Part shown: positions 15,856-24,411 of the stretch, in pieces
Numbering within the stretch: position 1 is the first letter of the stretch
Layout: the number at the start of each line of letters is the position of its first letter
Source of the DNA: Saccharopolyspora kobensis
GTDB lineage: Bacteria; Actinomycetota; Actinomycetes; Mycobacteriales; Pseudonocardiaceae
NCBI RefSeq assembly: GCF_900108315.1
Contig: NZ_FNVB01000012.1
Span: 62,001-126,000, forward strand
Reading direction: 5' to 3'
Length of the DNA: 64,000 nt
The notes under the pieces: model-generated
Told to the model about the DNA's origin: nothing
What the model saw: the letters and a program-made list of their open reading frames with translations, nothing else
Databases searched by the model: none
Program-made: the position numbers and the translations under genes

Positions 15856-16976
15856 GCACAGTGGACCTCGATCTTTCCGCCGCAGACCTGGAATTCCGCG
15901 ACGAGGTGCGCGACTGGCTGCGCGAGCACGTTCCCCGCGAACCGCTGCCCTCGCTGGAGACCGAAGCGGGCTTCGCCGCGCACCGGCGCTGGGAGCAGGA
16001 GCTGCACGAGGCCCGGCTGTCGGTGGTGTCGTGGCCGGAGGAGTTCGGCGGGCGGGGCGCGTCGCTGCTGCAGTGGGTGCTGTTCGAGGAGGAGTACTAC
16101 GCCGCGGGTGCGCCCGGCCGGGTCAGCCAGAACGGCATCTTCCTGCTGGCTCCGACGCTGTTCGAGCACGGCACGCCGGAGCAGCAACAGCGCTACCTGC
16201 CGCGGATGGCGGCCGGGACCGACATCTGGGCGCAGGCGTGGTCGGAGCCGGAAGCGGGCAGCGACCTCGCCGGGATCCGCTCCACCGCGCGGCGCGTGGA
16301 CGGCGGCTGGTTGCTGTCCGGGCAGAAGACGTGGAGCTCCCGCGCGGCGTTCGCCGACATCGCCTTCGGGTTGTTCCGCAGCGATCCCGAAGCGCAGCGG
16401 CACCGAGGGCTGACGTACTTCCTGTTCCCGCTGAACGCCGACGGCGTCACCGTCCGGCCGATCGGCCGCATCGACGGCAAGCCCGCGTTCGCCGAGCTGT
16501 TCCTGGACGAGGTTTTCGTACCGGATCAGGACGTGCTCGGCGAGGTCGGCGCCGGTTGGCGGGTGGCGATGAGCACCGCGAGCAACGAGCGCGGCCTGAC
16601 GCTGCGCAGCCCCGGCCGGTTCCTCGCCACCGCGCAACGGCTCAGCGAGATCCCGGGCGCGCTGGACGACGACCGGGTGGTGGACGCCTGGATCGCGGCG
16701 CAGGCCTATCGGCTGGCCACCTTCGAGACCGTCACCAAGGTCTCCGGTGGTGGTGAGCTCGGCGCGGAGGCCAGCCTGAACAAGCTGTTCTGGTCCGAGC
16801 TGGACATCGCCATGCACGAGACGGCGTGGGACCTGCTGGGGCCCGCGGCCGAGGTGTCGCCCTGGGTCGAGGGCCACCTGTTCTCGCTTGCCGGGCCGAT
16901 CTACGCCGGGACCAACGAAATCCAGCGCAACGTGGCGGCCGAGCGCCTGCTCGGGCTGCCGAGGGGGTCGCGATGA
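15852..16976 (+). CDS. fadE31: Acyl-CoA dehydrogenase, FadE31-like
   Basis: 374 residues (Mtb FadE31 377). Full-length subunit with FAD motif WSEPEAGSDLAGIRSTA and the C-terminal AGTNEIQRNVAAERLLGLPRG. The GTG start 15852 overlaps the hydratase stop, and the stop overlaps ATG of the next dehydrogenase (ATGA). In mycobacteria FadE31, FadE32 and FadE33 are needed late in ring C/D breakdown, after both rings are open, for beta-oxidation of a methyl-oxo-dioyl-CoA. The full-length and short subunits probably pair as a heterotetramer. Confidence 0.83.
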   Translation: MSTVDLDLSAADLEFRDEVRDWLREHVPREPLPSLETEAGFAAHRRWEQELHEARLSVVSWPEEFGGRGASLLQWVLFEEEYYAAGAPGRVSQNGIFLLAPTLFEHGTPEQQQRYLPRMAAGTDIWAQAWSEPEAGSDLAGIRSTARRVDGGWLLSGQKTWSSRAAFADIAFGLFRSDPEAQRHRGLTYFLFPLNADGVTVRPIGRIDGKPAFAELFLDEVFVPDQDVLGEVGAGWRVAMSTASNERGLTLRSPGRFLATAQRLSEIPGALDDDRVVDAWIAAQAYRLATFETVTKVSGGGELGAEASLNKLFWSELDIAMHETAWDLLGPAAEVSPWVEGHLFSLAGPIYAGTNEIQRNVAAERLLGLPRGSR

Positions 16977-17956
16977 GGTTCGCACCGGACCGCGAGCAGC
17001 AGGACATGGCCGACACGCTGCGAGATCTGCTCGCCGACGCCGACACGGCGAAGATCGCCCGCGCGTGGGCGGGCGGTGAGACCGCGGCGTGGTGGCAGGT
17101 GTGGCGGGAGCTCGCCGAGGTCGGGGTCACCGGGCTCACCGTGCCGCAGGAGCACGGCGGGCTGGAGCTCGGCGCGGTCGAGCTGGCGCTGTGCCTGGAG
17201 CAGTTCGGGTACGCGGCGCTGCCCGGACCGCTCGTCGAGTCGCTGGCGTTCCTGCCGCGCTTGCTGCCGGGTTCACCGTGGTCGGCGGAGCTGGCCGGGG
17301 GCCGAGCCGTCGGGACGGCGATCGTGGCCGGGCACCTCCCCCACGCGCTCGACGCCGACCAGGCGGGCGCGGTGTTCCGCTGCGACGGCGACGGTGTGCG
17401 CAGGCTGGGCGGAATCCGGTTGCAGCAGCACGAGTCCTTCGACCCGGCCCGCCGGCTGTTCTCCGTCGAGCACACCACGGCCGAGCCCGTCGAAGCCGAC
17501 TTCGAAGCCGCTTTCGACCACGGCGTGCTGGGCTGCGCCGCCTACCTGTTCGGCCTCGGGCGTCGGCTGCTGGACATCTCCACCGAGTACGTCAAGCAGC
17601 GGCACCAGTTCGGCCGCCCGGTCGGCGAGTTCCAGGCCGTCAAGCACCACCTGGCGAACGTGCTGCTCAAGCTGGAGTTCGTCCGCCCGCTGATCCGCGG
17701 CGCCTGCCTGTCGATCGACGGCCCGCGCGGCTCCCGCGACGTCTCCGCGGCCAAGATCGCCGCGGGCGAGGCGGCCCATGCCGCCGCGCGAACCGCGCTG
17801 CAGGTGCACGGCGCGATCGGCTACACCGCCGAGCACGACCTGCACCTGTGGCTCACCAAGGCGACGGCCCTGCGCACGTCCTGGGGCACCCCGGCCTGGC
17901 ACCGCCGCCGCGTCGCCACCGCCCTGTCCACCGATCCCACCCCCATCGGCACCTGA
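16973..17956 (+). CDS. fadE32: Acyl-CoA dehydrogenase, short subunit, FadE32-like
   Basis: 327 residues (Mtb FadE32 319). It begins MRFAPDREQQDMADTLRDLL and keeps VPQEHGGLELG and the KQRHQFGRPVGEFQAVKHHLA helix. The mid-domain is shortened, as in half-active subunits of alpha2-beta2 steroid dehydrogenases. It is coupled by ATGA overlap to the fadE31-like gene, its likely partner. A 64-bp gap with a family C palindrome follows. Confidence 0.82.
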   Translation: MRFAPDREQQDMADTLRDLLADADTAKIARAWAGGETAAWWQVWRELAEVGVTGLTVPQEHGGLELGAVELALCLEQFGYAALPGPLVESLAFLPRLLPGSPWSAELAGGRAVGTAIVAGHLPHALDADQAGAVFRCDGDGVRRLGGIRLQQHESFDPARRLFSVEHTTAEPVEADFEAAFDHGVLGCAAYLFGLGRRLLDISTEYVKQRHQFGRPVGEFQAVKHHLANVLLKLEFVRPLIRGACLSIDGPRGSRDVSAAKIAAGEAAHAAARTALQVHGAIGYTAEHDLHLWLTKATALRTSWGTPAWHRRRVATALSTDPTPIGT

Positions 17957-17974
17957 CCCTTCACCCGGGGCGGT

Positions 17975-17995
17975 GTCGATTTCGCGGGAAATCGA
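17975..17995. repeat. Family C palindrome
   Basis: GTCGATTTC and GGAAATCGAC arms around GCG, in the short gap between two dehydrogenase genes of one operon. Confidence 0.6.
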
Positions 17996-18020
17996 CCGTC
18001 CTCGCTCGGCAGGAGGAACT

Positions 18021-19094
18021 GTGCGCTTCGCGTTCACCGAAGAGCAGGAGGAGCTGCGCCGCACCGTGCGCAAACTGCTCGACCGCCACGGCGGCCCGGT
18101 CATACCCGCTCCGGAGCAGCCTGATCCGGGATACGACCCGGCGTTGTGGAAGCAGCTCGGCGAGATCGGGGCGCACGGTCTGGCCGTGCCCGAGGAGCAC
18201 GGCGGCGTCGGCGCCACCCTGCTGGAAACGCTGATCGTCGTCGAGGAGCTCGGACGCCGCCTGGTGTCCAATCCGTTCCTCGGCAGCACCGTGCTCAGCG
18301 CGCAAGCTCTGCTGGTGACCGGCAACACCGACGCCTGCGCCCGGCTGCTCCCGGCGATCGCCGATGGCGAGCGGATCGCCGCCCTGGCCTGGGCGGAGCC
18401 GGATTCACCTTGGCACGCCACCACTTTCGCCACCACGGCGCAGGTGCAAGGCACCGACTGGCTGCTGACCGGGCACAAGACGCTGGTGCTCGACGCGGCT
18501 CAGGCGGACGTGCTGCTGGTCGTCGCGATGGCGGATGGCGAAGCCTCGCTGTTCGAGGCGCTCCCGGAGTCCACTGTGACCCCGTCGGTGCCCGTGGACC
18601 TCACCCGGCGGATGGGCGAGGTCCACCTCGCCGACACGCCGGCGAGGCTCATCGGGCGGGCGCCGCTGCGGCGGCTGAACGACGTGGCGGCGGCCGCGAT
18701 CGCCGCCGAGCAGATCGGCGCGGCGCAGCGCTGGCTGCAGGAGACCGTGGAGTACACCAAGATCCGCAAGCAGTTCGGCCGCCCGATCGGCTCGTTCCAA
18801 GCCATCAAGCACCGCCTCGCCGACTGCTACACGGCGATCGAGTCGGCCCGCTCGCTGTCGTACGCGGCGAGCTGGGCGGTGTCCACTCAGGACGACCGAG
18901 CGAGCGAACTGGCCTCGATGGCCAAATCCGCTTGCGGCGAGGCGTACTCGCTGATCGCGGCGGAAGGCGTCCAGCTCCACGGCGGCATCGGCATCACCTG
19001 GGAGCACGAAGCACACCTCCACCTGAAACGGGCTCACGCCGCCAAACACCTCTTCGGCACCCCGCAACACCACCGCGCCACGCTCCTGCCGTGA
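18021..19094 (+). CDS. fadE33: Acyl-CoA dehydrogenase, FadE33-like
   Basis: 357 residues, longer than Mtb FadE33 (318). It starts at GTG 18021 with AGGAGG 4 nt upstream. Motifs VPEEHGGVGATLLETL and KIRKQFGRPIGSFQAIKHRLAD, then EGVQLHGGIGITWEHEAHLH, define the ACAD C-terminal domain. It is the third dehydrogenase gene of the KstR2-linked operon. Its TGA stop lies within a family A palindrome (CCGTGAG), so the last codons abut the mobile-looking repeat and the end may have been trimmed or replaced by it. Confidence 0.82.
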   Translation: MRFAFTEEQEELRRTVRKLLDRHGGPVIPAPEQPDPGYDPALWKQLGEIGAHGLAVPEEHGGVGATLLETLIVVEELGRRLVSNPFLGSTVLSAQALLVTGNTDACARLLPAIADGERIAALAWAEPDSPWHATTFATTAQVQGTDWLLTGHKTLVLDAAQADVLLVVAMADGEASLFEALPESTVTPSVPVDLTRRMGEVHLADTPARLIGRAPLRRLNDVAAAAIAAEQIGAAQRWLQETVEYTKIRKQFGRPIGSFQAIKHRLADCYTAIESARSLSYAASWAVSTQDDRASELASMAKSACGEAYSLIAAEGVQLHGGIGITWEHEAHLHLKRAHAAKHLFGTPQHHRATLLP

Positions 19095-19132
19095 GCGCTT
19101 CGGGGTGCCATAGCGCCCCAAAGCACTCACGG
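19089..19132. repeat. Family A palindrome, copy 3 (supplies the fadE33 stop)
   Basis: A 44-bp core: CCGTGAGCGCTTCGGGGT pairs with GCCCCAAAGCACTCACGG around GCCATAGC. The right outer arm (CCGAAACCG) resembles other copies; the left outer arm is replaced by coding sequence. Confidence 0.75.
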
Positions 19133-19170
19133 TCCCCACCCCGAAACCGCGATCGCGAACCGCGCGGGCC

Positions 19171-22035
19171 CTAGAGCCGCAGCTGGGTCCGGGAGCGGAC
19201 GCCGAGCTTTCGGAGGACTCTGGCCGCGTGCTGTTCCACCGTGCGCGGGGACAGGAAGAGGATCTCGGCGATCTCGCGGTTCGTGTGGCCGCTGGCGAGC
19301 AGGCGCGCCACTTCCTCCTCGCGCGGTGAGAGCTCGTCGCCGTAGCCGCGGCGGCCTCGGCGGGACGGTTTGCCGCCGCCCGCGCCGCGCAGCAGGTGTC
19401 GGCACCTCGCCGCGTCGCGCGTCGCGCCCAGCTGGTCGAACACGTCGACCAGGTGGGACAGTTCTCCCGTCGCCGCCGCGTGGTCGGTGGTGAGCAAGCA
19501 TGTCGCCGCGCGTTCGGCGACCGTGGCCGCGTAGTAGGGCGCGGGCAGTTCTTCGTAGCGCTCGGTCGCGGCCCGGTAGTGCGCCACCGCTTCGGCGAGG
19601 TCACCGCGGTGTTCGGCCAGGCGGCCGCGGCACTGGGTCAGCGCCGCCACCGCGATCGGCACGTCCAGCCCGGCGATCCGGTCGGCCATCTCCGCCACCA
19701 GCCGTTCCGCGTCCGCCTCGCGGCCCGCCGCGAGGTACACCGCGACCGCCACCGGCCCCAGCTCGCCGATCCACGCCCAGACGCCCTTGCGCCGCAGGAA
19801 GTCCAGGCCGCGGTCCACGTCGGCGCAGGCGCGGGCCGGTTCGTCCTGCGACAGCAGGTTCCAGGCCAGTCCCGCGCAGCCGGCGATGCCGACCGGGCTG
19901 ATCGCCTCCTCCAGCGCGAACGCCCCGGTCTCGGTGAAGTGGCTGGTCGCGGCCGCCCATTCGCCGCGCGTCACGGCCAGCGATCCCAGCACCAGGCTCA
20001 GCTCGCTGGTCACCGGGAACAGGTCGCGGTACTCGTCGAGCATCCGGGCCGAGCGTTCCGCCAGCCCGCTCCACTCGCCGGTGAACCAGTCCAGCCGCGC
20101 CTGCGTCGATCGGGCCGTGCTGACCACGAACGTCGCGCCGCAGGCGGTGGCCAGCCGCACGCCCTCCCGCAGCAGCTCACCGGCCAGCCGCAGGTGCCCG
20201 GTCCACGCGCACGCATCGCCGAGGTTGGAGCGCAGCCGGGCCAGGTGGTGCTGCTCGCCGACGGTGGTCACCTCGTCCGGAAGCTCGTCGAGCGAGCTGA
20301 GCACGGTGGGATCGCCGACGTGCATGCGCGAGCAGAACTCGTTGGCCAGCAAGGACAACCGGAGCTCACCGCTGGCGCCCTGCCGGTACTCGGTGAGCCG
20401 CGCCTGCCAGGGCCGGAGCTCGGCCAGCGAGGTCTGACCCACGTAAGCCAGCGCGAGCACCGAAGCGCCCCGGGCCGCCAGGTCCGGGCGCGCGGACAGG
20501 TCGTTGAGCGCCCGTTCGATCTCCGCGCGCGCCGTCGCCAGCCCACCGGCCTGCCGCAGCAGCAGCAATCCCAGGTAGAGGCGGACTTCTCCGCGCGCGG
20601 AGGTGGACAGGCGCTGGTCGTTGAGCAGGCCTTCGAGGGTTTCGCTGGGATCGCGCTGATCCAGCCCGGTGTGCGCGATCTTGCCCAGCTTGATCGCCAG
20701 CCGGTCCACGTGCTCGGCGGGCAGGCTCTGCTCCTTCAGCAACCGCTGGAGCAGTGCGGTGGTGGTGGCCGCATCGCCCAGCGCCGCAGCGCGGTCGGCG
20801 GCCGCTTCGCCGTAGGAGAGCCAGTCGGCCACCCGCCCGGCGCGTTCGCTGTGGTCGGCGAGCTGGTGCAGCGGCTTGGGCTCGACTCGGTCCAGCACGT
20901 CGATCGCGCGGGTGTGCAGGTAGACCCGGTCCGGCCCGCCGATGGTGTCGTACACCGCCTGCATGGCCAGCGAATGGCGGAATCCGTATGTGCCGCCGTC
21001 CTGCTCGTGCAGCACGTGGCCGCTCAGCGCGTGCGTCAGCGCGGTGCGCAGCCGCGGCTCGGGCACGCCGGCAACCGCGCCCAGCAGCTCCGCGGTGACC
21101 GGTACGCCCAGCACCGCAGCCGCTTTGACGAGCCTGGTCGCCGCGGTCGGCAGCGCCGCGAGGCGTTCGGCCATCGCATCCCGCAGCAGCACGGGGACTT
21201 CCACCGTGTCGAGCAGCCTTCGCGCGGCGGCGCCGTCGGTGCGCACCGCACCACCGCGGTTGCGCAGCGCCCGCAGGGTTTCCTCGACGACGAAGGGAAT
21301 TCCGGCGGTCCGCTCGTGCAGCCGCGCGGCGAACTGCGCGGACACCCGGTCCTCGCCGAGGATCGCCGCCGTCAGCGCGCGAACGTCGTCCACACCCAGC
21401 GGATCCAACGGCAGCACCACGCTGACCACGCCGTTGGGCGGCCGGTAGGCGACGCCCAGCGGCAGCCCGCCCGGCACGTCCTCGCGCCGGTAGGTGACCG
21501 CGGTGGTCAGGTTCGCGGGCGGATCGCCCATCAGGAACCGCAGCAGCTGCCGGGTCCCGTCGTCGGCCCACTGCAGGTCCTCGATCACCAGCAGCAGCGG
21601 GCCCAGCGAGCTCAGCAGTTCGCGCACCGCGCGGAACAGCCGGTGGCGTTCGGCGCGCGGGTCGCCGAGCGGTTCCGGTGGCGCGGGCAGGTGTTCGGCG
21701 ATTTCCGGCAGCAGCGGCCCGAGCACGCCGGTCACCGGACTCAGCGCGGTCGGCCCCGGGCGCGCGCTGCGCAGCGCTTCGAGCACCGCGCCGTACGGGA
21801 AAGGTTCACCCACTTGGCGGCAGTGCCCGACCAGCGGTGTGGTCGGCCCCAGGTCACCGGCGAGCACCTCCCTGATCAGCCTGCTCTTGCCCACCCCGGC
21901 CTCGCCCTCGATCAGCGCCACCGCGGGGTGCAGCGCGGCCAGCGCTTGCAACGACGCGAGCTGTTCAGCACGTCCTACGAGCACCGGCGAACTGGTGCGG
22001 ATCTGCGTGCGGGCAGGTCTCGGGGTGCGCGCCAC
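19171..22035 (-). CDS. STAND/LAL-type LuxR family transcriptional regulator
   Basis: 954 residues from GTG 22035 (GGGAG just upstream; GTG 22050 is possible). The N-terminal NTPase has Walker A GEAGVGKS (about 44-51) and Walker B LLLVIEDLQWAD. A long helical, TPR-like middle follows. The C-terminal LuxR helix-turn-helix is ELSPREEEVARLLASGHTN followed by SPRTVEQHAARVLRKLGV. LAL regulators bind ATP and an inducer and activate nearby operons. It is divergent from the secreted subtilase, its most obvious target. It splits the KstR2 genes from fadA6, so it may be an insertion or may regulate steroid use; no evidence decides. Confidence 0.87.
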   Translation of the reverse strand: MARTPRPARTQIRTSSPVLVGRAEQLASLQALAALHPAVALIEGEAGVGKSRLIREVLAGDLGPTTPLVGHCRQVGEPFPYGAVLEALRSARPGPTALSPVTGVLGPLLPEIAEHLPAPPEPLGDPRAERHRLFRAVRELLSSLGPLLLVIEDLQWADDGTRQLLRFLMGDPPANLTTAVTYRREDVPGGLPLGVAYRPPNGVVSVVLPLDPLGVDDVRALTAAILGEDRVSAQFAARLHERTAGIPFVVEETLRALRNRGGAVRTDGAAARRLLDTVEVPVLLRDAMAERLAALPTAATRLVKAAAVLGVPVTAELLGAVAGVPEPRLRTALTHALSGHVLHEQDGGTYGFRHSLAMQAVYDTIGGPDRVYLHTRAIDVLDRVEPKPLHQLADHSERAGRVADWLSYGEAAADRAAALGDAATTTALLQRLLKEQSLPAEHVDRLAIKLGKIAHTGLDQRDPSETLEGLLNDQRLSTSARGEVRLYLGLLLLRQAGGLATARAEIERALNDLSARPDLAARGASVLALAYVGQTSLAELRPWQARLTEYRQGASGELRLSLLANEFCSRMHVGDPTVLSSLDELPDEVTTVGEQHHLARLRSNLGDACAWTGHLRLAGELLREGVRLATACGATFVVSTARSTQARLDWFTGEWSGLAERSARMLDEYRDLFPVTSELSLVLGSLAVTRGEWAAATSHFTETGAFALEEAISPVGIAGCAGLAWNLLSQDEPARACADVDRGLDFLRRKGVWAWIGELGPVAVAVYLAAGREADAERLVAEMADRIAGLDVPIAVAALTQCRGRLAEHRGDLAEAVAHYRAATERYEELPAPYYAATVAERAATCLLTTDHAAATGELSHLVDVFDQLGATRDAARCRHLLRGAGGGKPSRRGRRGYGDELSPREEEVARLLASGHTNREIAEILFLSPRTVEQHAARVLRKLGVRSRTQLRL

Positions 22036-22180
22036 GGACTCTCCCTTCACCGAAAGACTGGTATCCCTACGTACTGAAACACGGATTGATCACCGTGTGG
22101 TCACCAACCGATCGTGTTTGCAGTGGCTGTGCGTCACCAACTTCTGTCGACAGCCGCACAACTTGCAAGGGAGCAAGCAG

Positions 22181-23380
22181 ATGCGACACGACCGCAAGAT
22201 CCGGCTGACCACCGCGCTGGGCGCGGGTGCGCTGGCCGCGGCGATGATCGCCGCACCGGCCGCCGCGGCGGAGCCCACCGGGGAGATCCGCCCCACCTCC
22301 GAACCGGTCGCCGACAGCTACATCGTGGTGCTCAAGGACGGGGTGGCGAGCGCGTCCGCCACCACCAGCACCGCGAACCGTCTCGCCGACTCCTACGGCG
22401 GGAAAGTGACCGCGACCTACACCTCGACGATCCGCGGCTTCGCGGTGCGGCTCGACGAGTCGGCCGCCGAGCGGTTGGCAGCCGACAGGTCGGTCGCGTA
22501 CGTGCAGCAGGACGGCATCGCCCGGATCACCGGCACCCAGCAGAACGCGACCTGGGGCCTGGACCGGATCGACCAGCGCAACCTCCCGCTGGACCGCACC
22601 TACACCTACCCCAACACCGGTTCCGGGGCGACCGCCTACATCCTCGACACCGGTGTGGACAAGCGCCACCCCGACTTCGAGGGCCGGGTCTCCGACGGCT
22701 ACGACTTCATCGACAACGACGGCGACGCCTCGGACTGCCAGGGCCACGGCACCCACGTGGCGGGCACCGTCGGCTCGAAGACCTGGGGCGTGGCCAAGCA
22801 GGTGAAGCTGGTCAGCGTGCGGGTGCTCAACTGCCAGGGCTCCGGCCAGTACTCGCAGATCATCGCCGGCGTGGACTGGGTGGCGCGCAACGCGGCCAAG
22901 CCCGCGGTGGCGAACATGAGCCTCGGCGGCGGGGCCAACAGCTCGCTCGACAGCGCGGTGCAGCGGGCGATCCAGGCCGGTGTCACCTTCGCGGTCGCGT
23001 CGGGAAACGACAACACCAATGCCTGCAACACCTCGCCGGCACGAGTGCCCTCGGCGATCACCGTCAATGCGACCGACAGCAGGGACAGCCGCTCCACGTT
23101 CTCGAACTACGGCTCCTGCACGGACATCTTCGCGCCTGGTACGAACATCACCTCGACCACCAACGGCGGTGGCTCGGGAGGCATGAGCGGAACCTCGATG
23201 GCCACCCCGCACGTGGCGGGCGCGACGGCGCTGTACCTGACCGCGAACCCGTCGGCCACGCCGGCCCAGGTCGCCCAGGCGCTGGTGAGCAACGGAACCC
23301 AGAGCAAGGTGACCAACCCGGGGTCGGGGTCGAAGAACAGCCTGCTCTACGTCGGTTTCATCGGCTCGGGTCGGCAGTGA
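22181..23380 (+). CDS. Secreted S8 subtilisin-like serine protease
   Basis: 399 residues. A signal peptide spans about 1-30 (cleavage after AAA). An inhibitor I9 propeptide follows (about 45-116, DSYIVVLKDG...VAYVQQD). The proteinase-K-like catalytic domain has Asp156 (ILDTGVD), His192 (GHGTHVAGT) and Ser339 (SGTSMATPHVAG). Cysteines at 186, 218, 282 and 313 could form disulfides, as in extracellular aqualysin-type enzymes. ATG 22181 has AAGGGAG upstream. It is secreted by Sec and self-processed. A strong hairpin follows the stop. Confidence 0.92.
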   Translation: MRHDRKIRLTTALGAGALAAAMIAAPAAAAEPTGEIRPTSEPVADSYIVVLKDGVASASATTSTANRLADSYGGKVTATYTSTIRGFAVRLDESAAERLAADRSVAYVQQDGIARITGTQQNATWGLDRIDQRNLPLDRTYTYPNTGSGATAYILDTGVDKRHPDFEGRVSDGYDFIDNDGDASDCQGHGTHVAGTVGSKTWGVAKQVKLVSVRVLNCQGSGQYSQIIAGVDWVARNAAKPAVANMSLGGGANSSLDSAVQRAIQAGVTFAVASGNDNTNACNTSPARVPSAITVNATDSRDSRSTFSNYGSCTDIFAPGTNITSTTNGGGSGGMSGTSMATPHVAGATALYLTANPSATPAQVAQALVSNGTQSKVTNPGSGSKNSLLYVGFIGSGRQ

Positions 23381-23433
23381 CCTACTGACGGCTCGTCAGC
23401 CCCCTGAGCCCGGGACCCCGAACCCGGCACCGT

Positions 23434-23471
23434 GACGATGGGCAGGCTCTCCCCGAAGCCTGCCCATCGTC
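23434..23471. terminator. Terminator hairpin after the subtilase
   Basis: GACGATGGGCAGGCT pairs perfectly (15 bp) with AGCCTGCCCATCGTC across an 8-nt loop, between the convergent subtilase and MaoC stops. Confidence 0.75.
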
Positions 23472-23496
23472 GTCCGTTCTCCTGCACAGTGGACGG

Positions 23497-23922
23497 TCAG
23501 GTCAGCTGGACGACCGCGCGGGCCTTGGCCAGCACCTCGACGTCGCCGCAGGTGGCCGTGAGGTCCACCGCGACCCGCCGGTCCGGCAGCTTCTCCGCCA
23601 CCCGGCCGGAGACCAGGACCTCCACCCCGGTGTCGTCGTCGGGCACCACCACCGGTTTGGCGAAGCGGACGCCGTACTCGCGCACCGCGCCGGGATCGCC
23701 CGCCCAGTCGGTCACCAGCCGGGCCGCCTCGGCCATGGTGAGCATGCCGTGCGCGATCACGTCCGGCAGGCCCGCCTGCCGGGCGATCCGCTCGTTCCAG
23801 TGGATCACGTTGAAGTCCCCGGAAGCACCGCAGTACTTCACCAGCGTCAGCCGCTGGATCGGGTACCGCTCGGGGCCGATCTCGGTGCCGACCGCCACCT
23901 CGTCGTAGTTCGGGATCGCCAT
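23497..23922 (-). CDS. MaoC-type enoyl-CoA hydratase, catalytic half
   Basis: 141 residues. Hot-dog fold with the hydratase-2 motif in YCGASGDFNVIHWN, where the Asp and His are the catalytic dyad, followed by GLPDVIAHGMLTM. ATG 23922 comes 2 nt after the stop of the upstream MaoC_N-type gene, so the two subunits are made together. They are likely to form a heterodimeric (R)-specific hydratase like HadAB or ChsH1-ChsH2. It is the third gene of the fadA6 operon behind a KstR2 box, which suggests a hydration step in ring C/D beta-oxidation (inference). Confidence 0.82.
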   Translation of the reverse strand: MAIPNYDEVAVGTEIGPERYPIQRLTLVKYCGASGDFNVIHWNERIARQAGLPDVIAHGMLTMAEAARLVTDWAGDPGAVREYGVRFAKPVVVPDDDTGVEVLVSGRVAEKLPDRRVAVDLTATCGDVEVLAKARAVVQLT

Positions 23923-23924
23923 CC

Positions 23925-24389
23925 TCACTCCCCCGCCCCGGCCGCGGTCCCCCGCGACACGATCACGTTGACCGCGGTGCACACCAGATCGCCGCCGGCA
24001 TCGCGGATCTCGGTCTCCACCCGCACCAGCTCGTTGCTCCCGGCGTCGCGGATCTCCGCGATCCGGCCGGTCGCGGTGAGCACGTCTCCCGCGCGGATCG
24101 GCCGCTCGTAGCGGAAGTGCTGTTCGCCGTGCACCACCAGCCGCATGTTCAGCCCGAACTCGGGCCGCCGGATCGGGTTGCTCTCCGCCGCGGCCCCGGC
24201 CGCCACGATCCCGAAGGTGGGCGGCGCGATCACGTCCGGATGTCCCAGCTCCCGGGCGGCTTCGACGCTGCGGTAGGCGGGATGGGGATCGCCGATCGCC
24301 TCGGCGAACTCCCGGATCTTGCCGCGCGTCACCTCGTAGGCCGCGCCCGCGCTGAACTCGTGCCCGACGAATTCCCTGTTGATCGCCAC
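23925..24389 (-). CDS. MaoC_N/HadA-like hydratase partner subunit
   Basis: 154 residues from GTG 24389 (GAGGAG upstream). It has the N-terminal hot-dog type (MaoC_dehydrat_N) pattern: EFSAGAAYEVTRGKIREFAEAIGDPHPAYR and VVHGEQHFRYERPIRAGDVL, as in HadA and HadC. These subunits normally lack the catalytic dyad and shape the acyl tunnel for a MaoC partner, here the next gene. It starts 22 nt after the fadA6 stop. A fatty-acid-synthesis role is less likely because murB/rpmG-type neighbours are absent. Confidence 0.8.
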   Translation of the reverse strand: MAINREFVGHEFSAGAAYEVTRGKIREFAEAIGDPHPAYRSVEAARELGHPDVIAPPTFGIVAAGAAAESNPIRRPEFGLNMRLVVHGEQHFRYERPIRAGDVLTATGRIAEIRDAGSNELVRVETEIRDAGGDLVCTAVNVIVSRGTAAGAGE

Positions 24390-24411
24390 GCCACTCCTCT
24401 CGCTCGACGGT

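Noticed and set aside
13782..16976. Very long open frame covering the antisense of fadE30 and the fadE31-like gene
   Set aside because: Only its 3' part is the fadE31-like gene; the rest is an antisense shadow caused by GC-rich codon use.
23497..24389. HadABC of fatty-acid synthesis
   Set aside because: The thiolase operon and KstR2 box point to catabolism, and usual had-locus neighbours are absent.
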